Shown here: one piece after another, positions 1-10,000 of the stretch | Layout of the letters: every line of letters begins with the position of its first letter | Numbering within the stretch: position 1 is the stretch's first letter | Assembly (NCBI GenBank): GCA_036365455.1 | Contig: JAWQUS010000022.1 | Coordinates: 558,001 to 622,000, forward strand | Source: Macrosoma leucophasiata | Taxonomy: Eukaryota; Arthropoda; Insecta; Lepidoptera; Hedylidae | Direction of reading: 5' to 3' | Length of the DNA stretch: 64,000 bases | Made by a program: the position numbers and the translations under genes | The notes under the pieces: model-generated | Told to the model about the DNA's origin: nothing | Databases searched by the model: none | What the model saw: the letters and a program-made list of their open reading frames with translations, nothing else

Positions 1-135
1 TGGATGATTGCAGAGGACCAGGAAGACCAAGACTGACCTTCCATGACCAAATAAGTCGAGTGTTGTCTGAGGGTTTGGTCAAAAGTCTTAGGAATCGGCG
101 TGCTTGTATGAAGAGAATGATGAATGTAGTTGACC
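1..135 (+). mobile_element. Non-LTR retrotransposon (LINE-G) 3' fragment
   Basis: The fragment matches the other LINE-G copies in this window, coding for GRPxLTxHDQI and [13 protein letters not shown] in one frame. That pattern is the end of a reverse transcriptase ORF. It is cut at the left edge of the window. Confidence 0.75.
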
Positions 136-243
136 ACGGTAGCTAGACAGCAACCGATAGGTCGGGTAAGAGAAGAAGTTAGGAGTACTTTATACGCGAG
201 AAAATCCGCGAAAACCTGCGAAAACGTCGAATCTATCTGCCGT

Positions 244-552
244 CATAGAGCAACACGGGCCACCGGTCGCGGCGGACCGGAGGGGAGTAGCCATAGCGTT
301 TATTACCGATGCAAAACAGTCATTTTTTGCGGGGGGAAATGCGTGCGACACACACGTCCACTACAAAAATCATCTATTACTACGAAACTCACATCTTGAC
401 TTTAACAAAATACAGACACAATTTCACGCACACATTTAAACATCTAGGCGACAGGTGTAGGCCCATTTGGGCTTGTACTTTGACAGAGGGGAAAGCTTGC
501 ATATGTTACTCCCCTCCGGCTTGCCGCGGCCGGTGGCCCGTGTTGCTCTATG
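244..552. mobile_element. MITE-1 with long inverted ends
   Basis: The ends catagagcaacacgggccac and gtggcccgtgttgctctatg are perfect inverted copies and the repeat extends about 45 bp inward. The interior (cgacacacacgtccactac) is shared with copies at 13.0 and 19.9 kb. No coding capacity. Confidence 0.85.
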
Positions 553-835
553 GTTGGAGCCGAAAGGCTCCAAGGAGGGCTCGGCAACGAGCAGCCGCTA
601 CGCTCCTCCGGTGTTGCTCTATGTCTGCCGTCAAATGGTAGTGTTCAACACTGTCGTGTTCCGGTTGTATGGTAATGTATGATCTCGTAATAGATCTATC
701 ACAGAGACAACTAAACAAATAACAACGCGCCTTAGTTGTTATGTCTCTGTTATTGTTATTACGGGGCCATACATTACCATACAACCTGAACATGGTAGCG
801 CTGAACACTACTATTTGGCGACAGATAGATTAAGT
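553..835. repeat. Head-to-head pair of diverged SINE-A-like ends (fold-back)
   Basis: The segment from tgccgtcaaatggtagtgtt to ctcgtaata is repeated in inverted form between about 757 and 825, around a centre with cagagacaactaaacaa. Confidence 0.7.
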
Positions 836-1170
836 AATGCAATTGAAAATCAGCGTCAAGTCGATTGATGTGATCGACTTGACATGAAGCTGATCTGGGC
901 TCCCATTTGGACCAGCCGTGAGACTTAATCTCTTTTTTTTTTCTTTTTTAATTGTTATTGTTTTTGCTTTTTGTTTAATTGTACCTGTGTACCAATCGTC
1001 TGGCAATTTGTATCGTCATGTCTCTGTGCTGTCCAAATAAATGTTTTCTTTTCTTTTTTTTTTTCTTTTTAATGCGATTTTGGCTACACCCTTGTGTCCT
1101 TACAATGTAACACTATACAATAAATTTGTGGAATGGGTGGGTGTTCTCTAGCGAGTATACGTGTTTTATC

Positions 1171-1437
1171 GGTGCGTTCCCCGTGGTCACACCGTTGGTG
1201 ACACCAGTGCACAGCACCAGTGGTACCACGGGGAATATCGTATTCCCCATGGTCACACCATAGTAGAGATTGACTCAATTGTCGATAAGAACAAAAATAA
1301 ATTGTATATTTTTAACCGACTTCAAAAAAGTGAAAGTTCTCAATTCGACCCGTATGTTTTTTTAATAATAAATATCTGTCAAATATTCTCTAATAATCTG
1401 TCAATATACCTACCAGTGTAACCACGGGGAACGCACC
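1171..1437. mobile_element. MITE with 16-bp inverted ends and 8-bp target duplication
   Basis: The ends ggtgcgttccccgtgg and ccacggggaacgcacc are perfect inverted copies. GTTTTATC flanks both sides (1163-1170 and 1438-1445). An 8-bp duplication fits the hAT superfamily. The interior has more copies of the ccgtggtcacacc motif. Confidence 0.9.
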
Positions 1438-1554
1438 GTTTTATCAAACCGGATATTGGTTTGCCTATTCCGCTATGTGTTCACATTCTACAAATCATAT
1501 TTGAATTTAAACAAGTACAAACATGAAACTACATACCTAGTATGTATATATAGT

Positions 1555-1745
1555 ACCCAGCAAGAGATATTGCACATCGAGCCTACGAAAGAGACAATCG
1601 GCTAGTTTCGACTTCGTAGAGCGTTATCTCTGCTGCACACTGCCTACGTAAGCACTATTAGCCCGATATTGGTCAGAACTTAATCAAAGATCAAGACTCT
1701 ATAGACCCGAAATAAGCCGATGTCTCCTTCCTAAAGTCGATGTTT
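1555..1745. repeat. Fold-back element, partial copy
   Basis: It shares agagataacgctc-type arms and the ctgctgcacactgcctacgt core with the copies at 2.56 and 35.2 kb. Confidence 0.65.
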
Positions 1746-2068
1746 ACTGGTGGTAGAGCTCCAGTGGCGGAGCTCGCGGGCGTAGGCACCACCGCAATAA
1801 CTAATATACTTGCCGCTAAATGGTAGTGTTGTTCAGCACTATCGTGTTCCGGTCAGGTGGTAATGTACGGCCCTGTAATTTCCGGCACAGAGGCATAACA
1901 CCTTAGGAGTGGTAACTCATCTGCATTTTGACCAGGCCTCAGGAGTGGTAACGTATCTGCATTTTGACCTCTGGTCTTTGTGTAAGTGTCTATAGGCTGC
2001 AGTCATCACTTTACATCAATTTGAACTGCATGCTTGTTTGCCACTTTCATTACCTACATAAAAAAAAT
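1746..2068 (+). mobile_element. SINE-A, near full length
   Basis: It starts tactggtggtagagctccag, then ggtaatgtacggccctgtaa and ctataggctgcagtcatcac, and ends in an A-run. This layout is common to more than 20 copies in the window. There is no clear tRNA-like head. Confidence 0.8.
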
Positions 2069-2277
2069 GTGCAATAAATTCTTGATGGATTCTGTACCTA
2101 CCTATTTGAATTTGGACAAGTACAAACATGAAACTACTTATTAACGACTTTTTTCACGAGATAAGCTAAGTCAACAAATATCACTACAGGCGATACTGAT
2201 TGCCGCGACAAATGTTGATAATACGCCGTGATATTGACCATTTTAAGCGCTTTTTTAAATTGTCGTTCATTCTTCTA

Positions 2278-2525
2278 CTGCCTCAGTAGCGTAGTGGTAG
2301 CAGGCCACTACTTCTGTGCTGAGGGTCCTTTCGATTCGGGGGGGTTTCGATTCCCAGGTCGGGGACTATCAGAGATAACGGTTTAAAATCCTTTATCTCT
2401 GGTTCTATTGGGATTTTTCCATTTTCGTGCGAGTCGTGAGTATTTGCATGTATGCTTGATTGCATGCATTTACCTCTGCCTACCCCTTCGGGGATCACAG
2501 GCGCGATTACGTTTACGTTCATTCT
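2278..2525 (+). mobile_element. SINE-C (tRNA-derived) copy
   Basis: The tRNA-like head ctgcctcagtagcgtagtgg is followed by a tggttctattgggattttt body and the cccttcggggatcacaggcg tail. Confidence 0.8.
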
Positions 2526-2556
2526 TAACGACTTCTAGAAGTTCTTCGACTGTAGC

Positions 2557-2815
2557 AAGATACAGTGCTCATCAAGAAATAATGCACACCGAGCCTATGA
2601 AAGTGACAATCGGCTAGTTTCGGCTTCATAGAGCGTTATCTCTGCTGCACACTGCCTACGTAAGCATCCGTTGTCCGGTATTGGTCAAAACTAGATCAAA
2701 ATGGTCGACAAACGTCAAATAGGTACGGTGCAAAAGAGATAACGCTCTTCAGATCCGAAATAAGCCGACGTCGCTTCCTGAGGTCGATGTGCATTATTGC
2801 TTGTTGGATACTGTT
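2557..2815. mobile_element. Fold-back MITE with long imperfect inverted ends
   Basis: The arms acagtgctcatcaagaaata and tattgcttgttggatactgt are imperfect inverted copies, continuing through the gagcgttatctct region. Related copies are at 1.56 and 35.2 kb. Confidence 0.75.
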
Positions 2816-2829
2816 CCTATATTGCATAT

Positions 2830-2955
2830 CAAAATCAGAATCAGAAACTCATTTATTCATTTAGGGTGAGAGGCACCTCTTATGATACGTCAAAAACAAA
2901 CAAAATAAATTAAAGTGAATGACAATTGATATACATATCAAAGAAGCTAAAAAAT
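2830..2955. repeat. Interspersed repeat, catttattcatt family
   Basis: It matches parts of 18.66-19.08, 27.87-28.06 and 37.8-38.1 kb (cgtcaaaaacaaacaaaata). It is probably the untranslated end of a retroelement. Confidence 0.6.
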
Positions 2956-2956
2956 G

Positions 2957-3328
2957 AGTTTTGGCGGGAACCTGGAAAGAGGCGTATGGTGCTCTTATTT
3001 TATTTCGTTTTCTTGGTGTATTTTTGAGTTATATTAAATAAAGTTGGTGGCATTTTGTTTGATATAGGCTTATTACAGTGCCCGTGTAAATTGAAATAGA
3101 ATAACAGTGCGAAAACGGCCTATCAGGTTGCCTCCAAAACTTCATTGTAAATGTTCTGGTAAAGTAGCCATCGCTTTACTTAAATTACTGACTGTGACTC
3201 TGACTGACTGACTGATAAATTGACTGACTGACTCTGACTCTTACGTTGCTTAATACGAGTACGAAATATCGTTTTACTTGACACTGGCAATATGCATAAC
3301 AAGCGATGCCATTAAATTAAAAAAAAAG
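2957..3328 (+). mobile_element. Element F (SINE-like), near full length
   Basis: It runs from ttttggcgggaacctggaaa through gaaatagaataacagtgcga, a gactgactgactgactg microsatellite and gcgatgccattaaatt to a terminal A-run. Five other copies are present. Confidence 0.75.
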
Positions 3329-3436
3329 GCAAAAAATATATAATATATAGTCAAGAATATCACTAAGATAAAACTAAATATAATAAACTAATGTAAATAT
3401 CGGGATAGGGACATTAAATGTCCCGAAATTTAAGTT

Positions 3437-3602
3437 GTGGTGTGAGTTACGTAGTAATAGACGATTTTTGTAGTGTGTGTGTGAGTCACACGCATTTCCC
3501 CCCCGCAAAAAATGACAGACTGTTTTGCTTCGGTAATAAACGCTATGGCTACTCCCGTCCGGCACAGTTCAGCGGTGGCCGGTGGCCCGAATTGCTCTAT
3601 GC
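3437..3602. mobile_element. MITE-1 partial copy
   Basis: Only one half is present, from acgatttttgtagtgtgtgt to the terminal ggtggcccgaattgctctat. Confidence 0.75.
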
Positions 3603-3604
3603 CT

Positions 3605-3780
3605 TCATTTTTTTTTGTTTGTTGGAAGTGGTAAACCATGCATTCCACATTGATGCTAAGTGATGACTGCAGCCTACAGAGACAGCCACACAAAGACTAA
3701 GGTCGAAATACAGATGCGTTACCACTCCTGAGGCCTAAGGTGTTATGCCTCTGTGCTGGAAATTTCAGGACCGTACATCA
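3605..3780 (-). mobile_element. SINE-A 3' half
   Basis: Antisense, from the T-run to ggaccgtacatc, with tgatgactgcagcctacaga. Confidence 0.7.
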
Positions 3781-3805
3781 TACTTCATAATATTAAATAA
3801 AAACT

Positions 3806-4008
3806 TTCATATTTTTATATTGTAAACGGGACTTAATCGCGTACTATTTTAATCGAAGTATTTACCTCGACACTCGACGTTTCGGCCGTAATGCAACGGC
3901 CGTGGTCACGAGTAGACTGACAGTCTACTCGTAACGTCGAGTGTCGAGGTAAATACTTCGATTCAAATAGTACGCGATTAAGTCCCGTTTACAATATAAA
4001 AATATGAA
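3806..4008. mobile_element. Long fold-back element, about 75-bp arms
   Basis: Left arm 3806-3881 and right arm 3933-4008 are near-perfect inverted copies (cgcgtactattttaatcgaa pairs with ttcgattcaaatagtacgcg). The 51-base centre contains cgtttcggccg and ggccgtggtcacg plus a short second palindrome. Confidence 0.9.
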
Positions 4009-4295
4009 TACAAATCGTGAAAGTTTAAAACAATTAAAAAACTTTCATAATGATAATAATTAAAAGTAGGCACGGGACTTCCTACCTAATCAACATCCCC
4101 ATTTACGCGGTACCTGAATGTAATCTACCGGATAAGCAATCATTAATTATATCCGTAACTAATTAACAACCTTTTTTATTGCTCTGACATTAATTTGAGT
4201 TTGCTCAAAGGATGTAAAACCCATTCGGAAATAACATACTCGTAAAATGTTACATTTCATTTACTTAATAGTTCACGAACAAGTTATGGTTTGAA

Positions 4296-4656
4296 TAATA
4301 ATGGCAACCCATTATACGTCCCACTGCTGGGCACGAGGCTCTCCCCTTTTTTTGGGGGGAGGCCTGGAGCTTACTCCACCACGCTGCTCCAATGCGGATT
4401 GGTGGAGGTGGGTGGGTTAGTGGCCAACCCGCTGTCGGATGTTTTCAAACCGCCCATAAGGCCTGCGACAAGGTTTAACGACTGCTATCTATCGATAGCA
4501 ACCGGGACCGACGGCTTAACGTGCCCTCCGAAGCACGGAAGCACGCATTTAATTTGCCACTAGCAGTCACCCATCACACTACCCGACCGCCCCCGTAGTG
4601 CTTAACCGAGTAGATCGCTTATGATCTTCACCAGCCGCCGGGCCATGCGCCCATGA
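4296..4656 (+). mobile_element. SINE-E, near full length
   Basis: It starts ttatacgtcccactgctggg, with ttagtggccaacccgctgtc and cgaccgacggcttaacgtgc-like middle parts, and ends ccgggccatgcgc. Other copies are at 33.9, 35.4, 36.7 and 50.4 kb. Confidence 0.78.
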
Positions 4657-5040
4657 TGGTTTGAATGCGGTTCAGTAATTAATAGCATTTTCAACGAGTA
4701 GAAACCTAAGATCTTCCCAAAATGTCCATACATTTTGCTATCTTTTTCCTATGATATATATATGCGAAAACATAATAATATAATTGGTGTCTACATTTTA
4801 ATTTAGCCTTTATTTACAAAGATATAATCACGGTTTGTTTTCCTTAAAAAAAAAAATAAAGAAAAAAATACAAGACATGTTATTGTAGAGACGTGACTCA
4901 GTTAGCGTAATCAATGTTGATATTGTTGAAGTTGAGTTTACTTATGTCTGTTTAAACTGGCTTATCTCTGAAGCTACCAAACGGACTTGGATTCTTTGAG
5001 TGTGCTAGATGCATTAGGAAGGTTCAAGAAACCGTATTGT
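4657..5040. other. AT-rich stretch, nothing recognised
   Basis: Low-complexity AT-rich DNA with an A-run near 4846-4868. I see no coding signal or repeat family. Confidence 0.5.
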
Positions 5041-5044
5041 TTCT

Positions 5045-5315
5045 ATAAATTTATGTATTACTAGCGTTTCGCCCCGGCTTCGCGCGGGTGCAATGAATTC
5101 CATAAAAACGCTTAATTTGGTCTCTATTACACAGACATCAATCAGTGAAGTGTATTTACACGTGCACCTGTGTGCGTAGCACGTAGAGAACACCAAACGT
5201 CGTCCATAAGAGGGGGGGGGTGGTTGGGTGAGGCGGGGAAATCGAGCTAGGTCGAAGTGTCCATTCTATACGTAGTTTTATTACATATTCTACCAGAGGT
5301 CAGCATTATTATTAA
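5045..5315 (-). repeat. Element I copy
   Basis: It shares ggtgaggcgggg, cactggtt-like and gtgtccattctatacgtag parts with copies at 23.4, 29.4, 42.4 and 46.0 kb. The end near 5060 reads cgtttcgccccggcttcgcg, a common retroelement-end motif in Lepidoptera. Confidence 0.65.
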
Positions 5316-5457
5316 GCTATTGCATAGCTTCTATCGCGGGCCTTGAGTGCGGGGACCGAATTCAGAAATTCCGTAACGAAAAAACCTGACTCTCCGGATT
5401 ACAAATTTTAAACTCATTTAAAGAAAGTCATGTATAATTTCGCCGTCCGACTTCGTG

Positions 5458-5539
5458 GGTAGCGTGGCCGAGCGGTCTAAGGCGCTGGTTAAAGGCACCA
5501 GTCTCTTCGGAGGCGTGGGTTCGAATCCCACCGCTGCCA
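5458..5539 (+). tRNA. tRNA-Leu-like gene, anticodon AAG, unusual loop
   Basis: The 82-base cloverleaf has a 7-bp acceptor stem (ggtagcg with cgctgcc), a long variable arm (ctcttcggag) and the ggttcgaatcc T-arm box. It matches the eukaryotic leucine AAG pattern as I know it. The anticodon stem CTGGT/ACCAG encloses the loop TAAAGGC, so position 33, nearly always U, is A. A T-run follows within about 10 bases. It could be functional or a recently decayed copy. Confidence 0.85.
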
Positions 5540-5885
5540 AGATTGTTTTTGTTCATTTTTTTTATTGTTATTCCATTCAATATTTAAAAAGTGGTATTTT
5601 TGTCTTTTATTTGCATTTTATTTTGTTTTGCATAATTTTAAATAATTATGTAAATGCAATAGCTTTACCGCGGCAGTCCCCGAGTGCCACACGTCTTTTT
5701 TCGTATATTATCATTATATTAGGTAATGCGGTGGTATCTACGCCCGCGAGCTCCGTCACTGAAACTCTACCATCAGTGACTTTGCTAAAGATGCCACCCG
5801 TTCGGTCGGGGGACAAAATTAAATACCGCTCCCTTACCGAACCCAAAAGACCAAAGGAGATGCAACGCATGGGCGTTCTACGCCC

Positions 5886-6345
5886 ATGCGTTGCATCATG
5901 TTGCAAATGTTCATACGCAACGTTAATCTTTTCGGGTGGGTCTACAGCTATGAGGCATCGTATACCCGTGCCTCCCGTTCGTTCGGGGTACAACCGCTGT
6001 GCCTTTATCGTATCCTTCGACGCCCGTTCGTAGCAACTCCTCTGGTGTTGCTAATGTTCATACGCAATGGTAATCTCTTTTCGGGTGGGTCTACAGCTAT
6101 GAGGCATCCTATCCCCGTGCCACCCGTTTGTTCGACAACCGCTGTGCCCTTACCTTATCCCTCTACGTCTGTTCGTTGCAATTGCCTTGGTGTTGCAAAT
6201 GTTCATACGCAACAGTAACCTCTTTTCGGGTGGGCCTACAGCTAGGAGACATCCTATCCTCGTGCCACCCGTTTGTTCGGGGGACAACCGCTTTGTCCTT
6301 ACCGTATCCCTCTACGCCCGTTCGTTGCAACTGCCCTGGGGTGCG
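5886..6345. repeat. Tandem repeat, about 147-bp unit, three to four copies
   Basis: The motif gcaaatgttcatacgcaa recurs at about 5900, 6046 and 6192. Each unit continues with cttttcgggtgggtctacagc and a cccgttcgttgcaact end. Short open frames here are by-products. The unit seems to derive from a LINE tail related to 6.83 and 13.64 kb. Confidence 0.8.
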
Positions 6346-6824
6346 ACCGCCTATCGACATTGCTGTCGTCATTGTCATTGCTGTCAAATTTTAAAGTCAA
6401 AGTCCTTCAGGGCTGGCAGCGCGTTCCTTTTTTTTTTAATTTATTCATGACCATAGATGATACAAAGTCTTTCAGTCGTATACATATTGAATTTCACATT
6501 TCTTTAAATTAATGAATATCCATATGGAAGATGACGATGAATAAATGCTTCCATGAGGAATATGATGAGATGATGGGATGGCTCCAGTAAAGCGATGGGG
6601 ACTTTACTAGGAGTTTTATTATGTTTTGGAGGCAATACGAAAAATCACTTTTCACTTCATAATATCACGTTCTTACACTCGTGAACATTATCGAATGCTT
6701 TATGATAAAAATCCCACCATTTTTACACATAAAAACGCGACTATACACAAATTTCGAAAATAATATCACGCAGCGACGCAGCTCTTTTCCGCGTTCCCGC
6801 CAAAACTTCGCAGCGCGTTCAACT

Positions 6825-6916
6825 CCCCTGGTGTTGCAAATGTTCATAGGCGACGGTGACCACTTACCATCAGGTGGCCCGTCTGCTTGTCTGTCTATAC
6901 CTTGACATAAAAAAAG
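6825..6916 (+). mobile_element. LINE 3' tail fragment
   Basis: It matches the end of the LINE at 13.6-13.7 kb (ggtgttgcaaatgttcatag to the cttgacataaaaaaa tail). It lies about 30 bases before ATP7 exon 1. Confidence 0.75.
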
Positions 6917-6945
6917 AGTATTACCATTTTATTTCACTGTTGCAG

Positions 6946-7063
6946 AGACTCCGGCCAGGAGCTGGTGGCGGTGCGGGTGCCGATCAATGGCATGACCTGC
7001 CAGTCGTGCGTGCGCAGCATCGAGGGCTCCGCGCGCGAGCTGCCCGGTGTCAACGACGTTAAG
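6946..7063 (+). CDS. ATP7: ATP7 exon 1 of those visible: first half of metal-binding domain 1
   Basis: The exon lies between a ttgcag acceptor and a gtatcg donor. It begins with one base completing an upstream codon and then encodes residues 1-39, including GMTCQSC (Cys18, Cys21). There is no start codon, so at least one further 5' exon must exist. A LINE-type 3' tail at 6830-6915 ends about 30 bases before the acceptor. Confidence 0.95.
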
Positions 7064-10000
7064 GTATCGTTGGCATTATCATAACTGGTGACAGATCTCC
7101 AGTGATGGAGCTCTAGGACGTAGGTCCCAGTCTCCAGTCTCAAGGCAATGCTGGTCGATAGACCCATTTTGGTAATGTATGAACCAGCAGCTGAGCACGA
7201 ACTTCATAAGTATGTATGTATGTATCTTCACGCCAGGTCCCTAACGGGGTAGGCAGAGAGTGTAGTAGGAACTTCATAATGCCAGTAAACTAGGAGTTGG
7301 AGGTGTTTTACTGCAGAGATCAATCAGATGATTATTTTAGACCATTTTCCTATTAGATTTCCATTTCCATTTTCCTATTATAACTGCCTCGGTAGCCTAG
7401 TGGTAGCAGGCCACTACTACTACGCTGAGGTCACGGGTTCGATTCCCGGGTAGAGGGTTATCAGAGATAATGGTGTAAAGATCTCTGGTTCTATTGGGAT
7501 TTTTCGATTTTCTCGAAATTTCCTAGTACCTCGAAGTTTGGTAATGTGCCCGGAGATGTCAACAGGCTCGCCACCTGTTACATGGGCCAAAAACGTAACC
7601 GGCGAATCGTGGGTGTTTACATGCGTGCATTTACCTCTGCCTACCCCTTCGGGGATTACAGGCGTGAAGTTACGTTTGTTTCCTATTAGAGTCGCATGAC
7701 AGCCCCGGTAGAGAAAAAAATTCAAGCTTATGAGTTAGAGACACTTCCTGTGGTCTCCACCGCCTACGTCCGCGAGCTTCATCGTTGGAACTCTACCACC
7801 AATAGTAAAATACTGACTTCATCAATTTTCCATACAAAATTTGATTGAAACCCTTCATCCATTCCAGGTGGAACTGTCAGAACACGCTGGCTACTTCAGA
7901 TATGACCCCCACGTGTGCACGGTGGAGGCAATACGGTCACACATTGAAGATATGGGCTTCGAGGTGCCCACGGACAGCGCGGACGACGAGACCAGGTCGG
8001 TCTTTTTGGTCTACTCAACTGTTATTGGAATTTGGACTATTTTATTTTTGTAGTAGCCGCCCGCCTCTATTTCTCGCTGGTGTAATGTTACCTACCCTCT
8101 CCTATTCATCTTAGCGTGATGTTATATCTATAGCCTTCCTTGATAAATGGACTATTTAACACTAAATGATTTTTTAAAATCGGTCCATTAGTTTCGGAGG
8201 CTACTCAATTCAAATAAACAAAAAGTCTTATCTTTCCCCTTTATAATATTAGTGTAGATTTTAATTCAAAAAGATTTAAAAAAATCATTCAAAATCCATA
8301 CATTTAAAAATTGCTAGATATAATCAATAATGTCGAATGAGCGAATGACTAAACAGATATACAATGCGAATGTGGATGGTTGCAGAGGCCCAGGAAGACC
8401 AAGGCTGACCTACCATGACCAAATAGGTCGAGTTCTGTCTGATGGTGGGGTCAAAAGTCTTAGGAATCGGCGTGCATGTATGAAGAGAATGATGAAGGTA
8501 GACGAGGCACGAGAGGTTTGTCTGGCCGGGACCGGGATGTCTGGCGCTCTACACTCTCTGCCTACCCCGTTAGGGACCTGGCGTGAAGATACATACATAA
8601 TCAAATAAGTTATTATCAATATGACGGTCTGTTCATTGTGTAAAAATTATATAGATTCCTGCCCGAAGTCAAATTATTCTTTTCGTTATTTCTTTAATTT
8701 CTAATTATATAGAAATTGTAAATTAAAATAATTCTGTTATGTATAAAATAAGACATTTAATAAATATTATTTAAATATGTACATTAAAATCATTATGCTA
8801 TGTATAAATTATGACATTTAAATATGACAATGTGTAAAAATTTAATGTGTATGTATTACTTATTTAAATTTTTTTATGAAATTGCAGTGCCAGAAAATGG
8901 CAACTAAGTATATACAACCTATTTGAAGAACTTTATGTATCTACTTAGTTAGCAAATAAATGACTATGACTATAGGAAAACTGTCTGAGTTATCACATGA
9001 GAGACACCCGATTAGAACGAAGTTCCTCTTTAACTTCTAATGAATAACTTTCACAATCCATTGTTTATTTTTGAAATATTAAACATAACTAAAACTGCAT
9101 ACACACGAACACGACAAAACAATGTACGCATACTACGCATACACAGTAGATGCTCGCGTGGCGTGGCTAGTCACTGTCGAGATAGAGAGAGAAAGAGAGA
9201 GTAATCTATCTGCCGCCAAATGGTAGTGGTCAGTACTATCGTGTTCCGGTTAGAATGGTTAGATGTAATGTATGGCCGCGTAATTACTCGTACTATTACA
9301 GATGCACTACAATATAGGCTTCAGGGGTGGCAATAATTCTGCATTTAGACCTCTGTGTTTTGTGTTGATGTCTATAGGCTGCAGTCGTTACCATCCATGT
9401 GAACCGTGTGTGCTTGTTTACCAATTAGTTTCAGGTCTGGGTGTTTGTGTATGTGTTGTGTGTGTACAACAGCACCCACAATACAGGGTTATATCTTATG
9501 TGGGAGTGGGACTGTGAGTGTAACCCCCTTATTCATAAACGTACATTAGATACGTTTTAGCTATAGAATGCTTTGTATTTGTCAGTTGCATTGTCAAATG
9601 TGCAGGATAGAAAAGGACAAAGGAGACATTAGCAACACTTTAGCTAAAGTGCGTGGTGGTTACCTCGTCCCGAGTAGGAATTTTTTTTTTCCTTTTAAAA
9701 TAAATAAAATCTTTTTTTTTTTTCACAGAAAACTCCTGCCAAAAGACATACCGACAGACCTGCTGATAGACATGTCGTGCTCGGAGGGCGGCGAGAGCGT
9801 GGTCGAGCTGTCTGTAGTGGGGATGACCTGCCAGTCCTGCGTTAATACTATTGAAGGTAAAGATTCATTTCGAAACATGTCTTCTAATAAACATAACCCT
9901 CCCCAGGATATTCACTATAACCTATACCAGAGGTTCCCAAACTATTTTTTCTTGTAGACCCTTTACAATTTTTTCTGGTTTCTGTGGACCCCCGTCCTTG

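Noticed and set aside
3185..3240. Possible CRISPR-like or satellite array (gactgactgactgact).
   Set aside because: A simple microsatellite that belongs to the body of element F and recurs in its other copies. CRISPR arrays are not expected in an animal genome and no spacer structure is present.
3880..3935. Hammerhead ribozyme-like core (gaccacgg, hairpin, ccgaaacgtcg on the - strand).
   Set aside because: The ccgaaac side fits, but CUGANGA is not present and spacing between the putative stems is wrong by about two bases. Kept only as a shared structured core.
5455..6033. A 192-codon open frame starting at the tRNA.
   Set aside because: It begins inside the tRNA gene and runs through a tandem repeat. 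Open frames in several phases there reflect the repeat unit.
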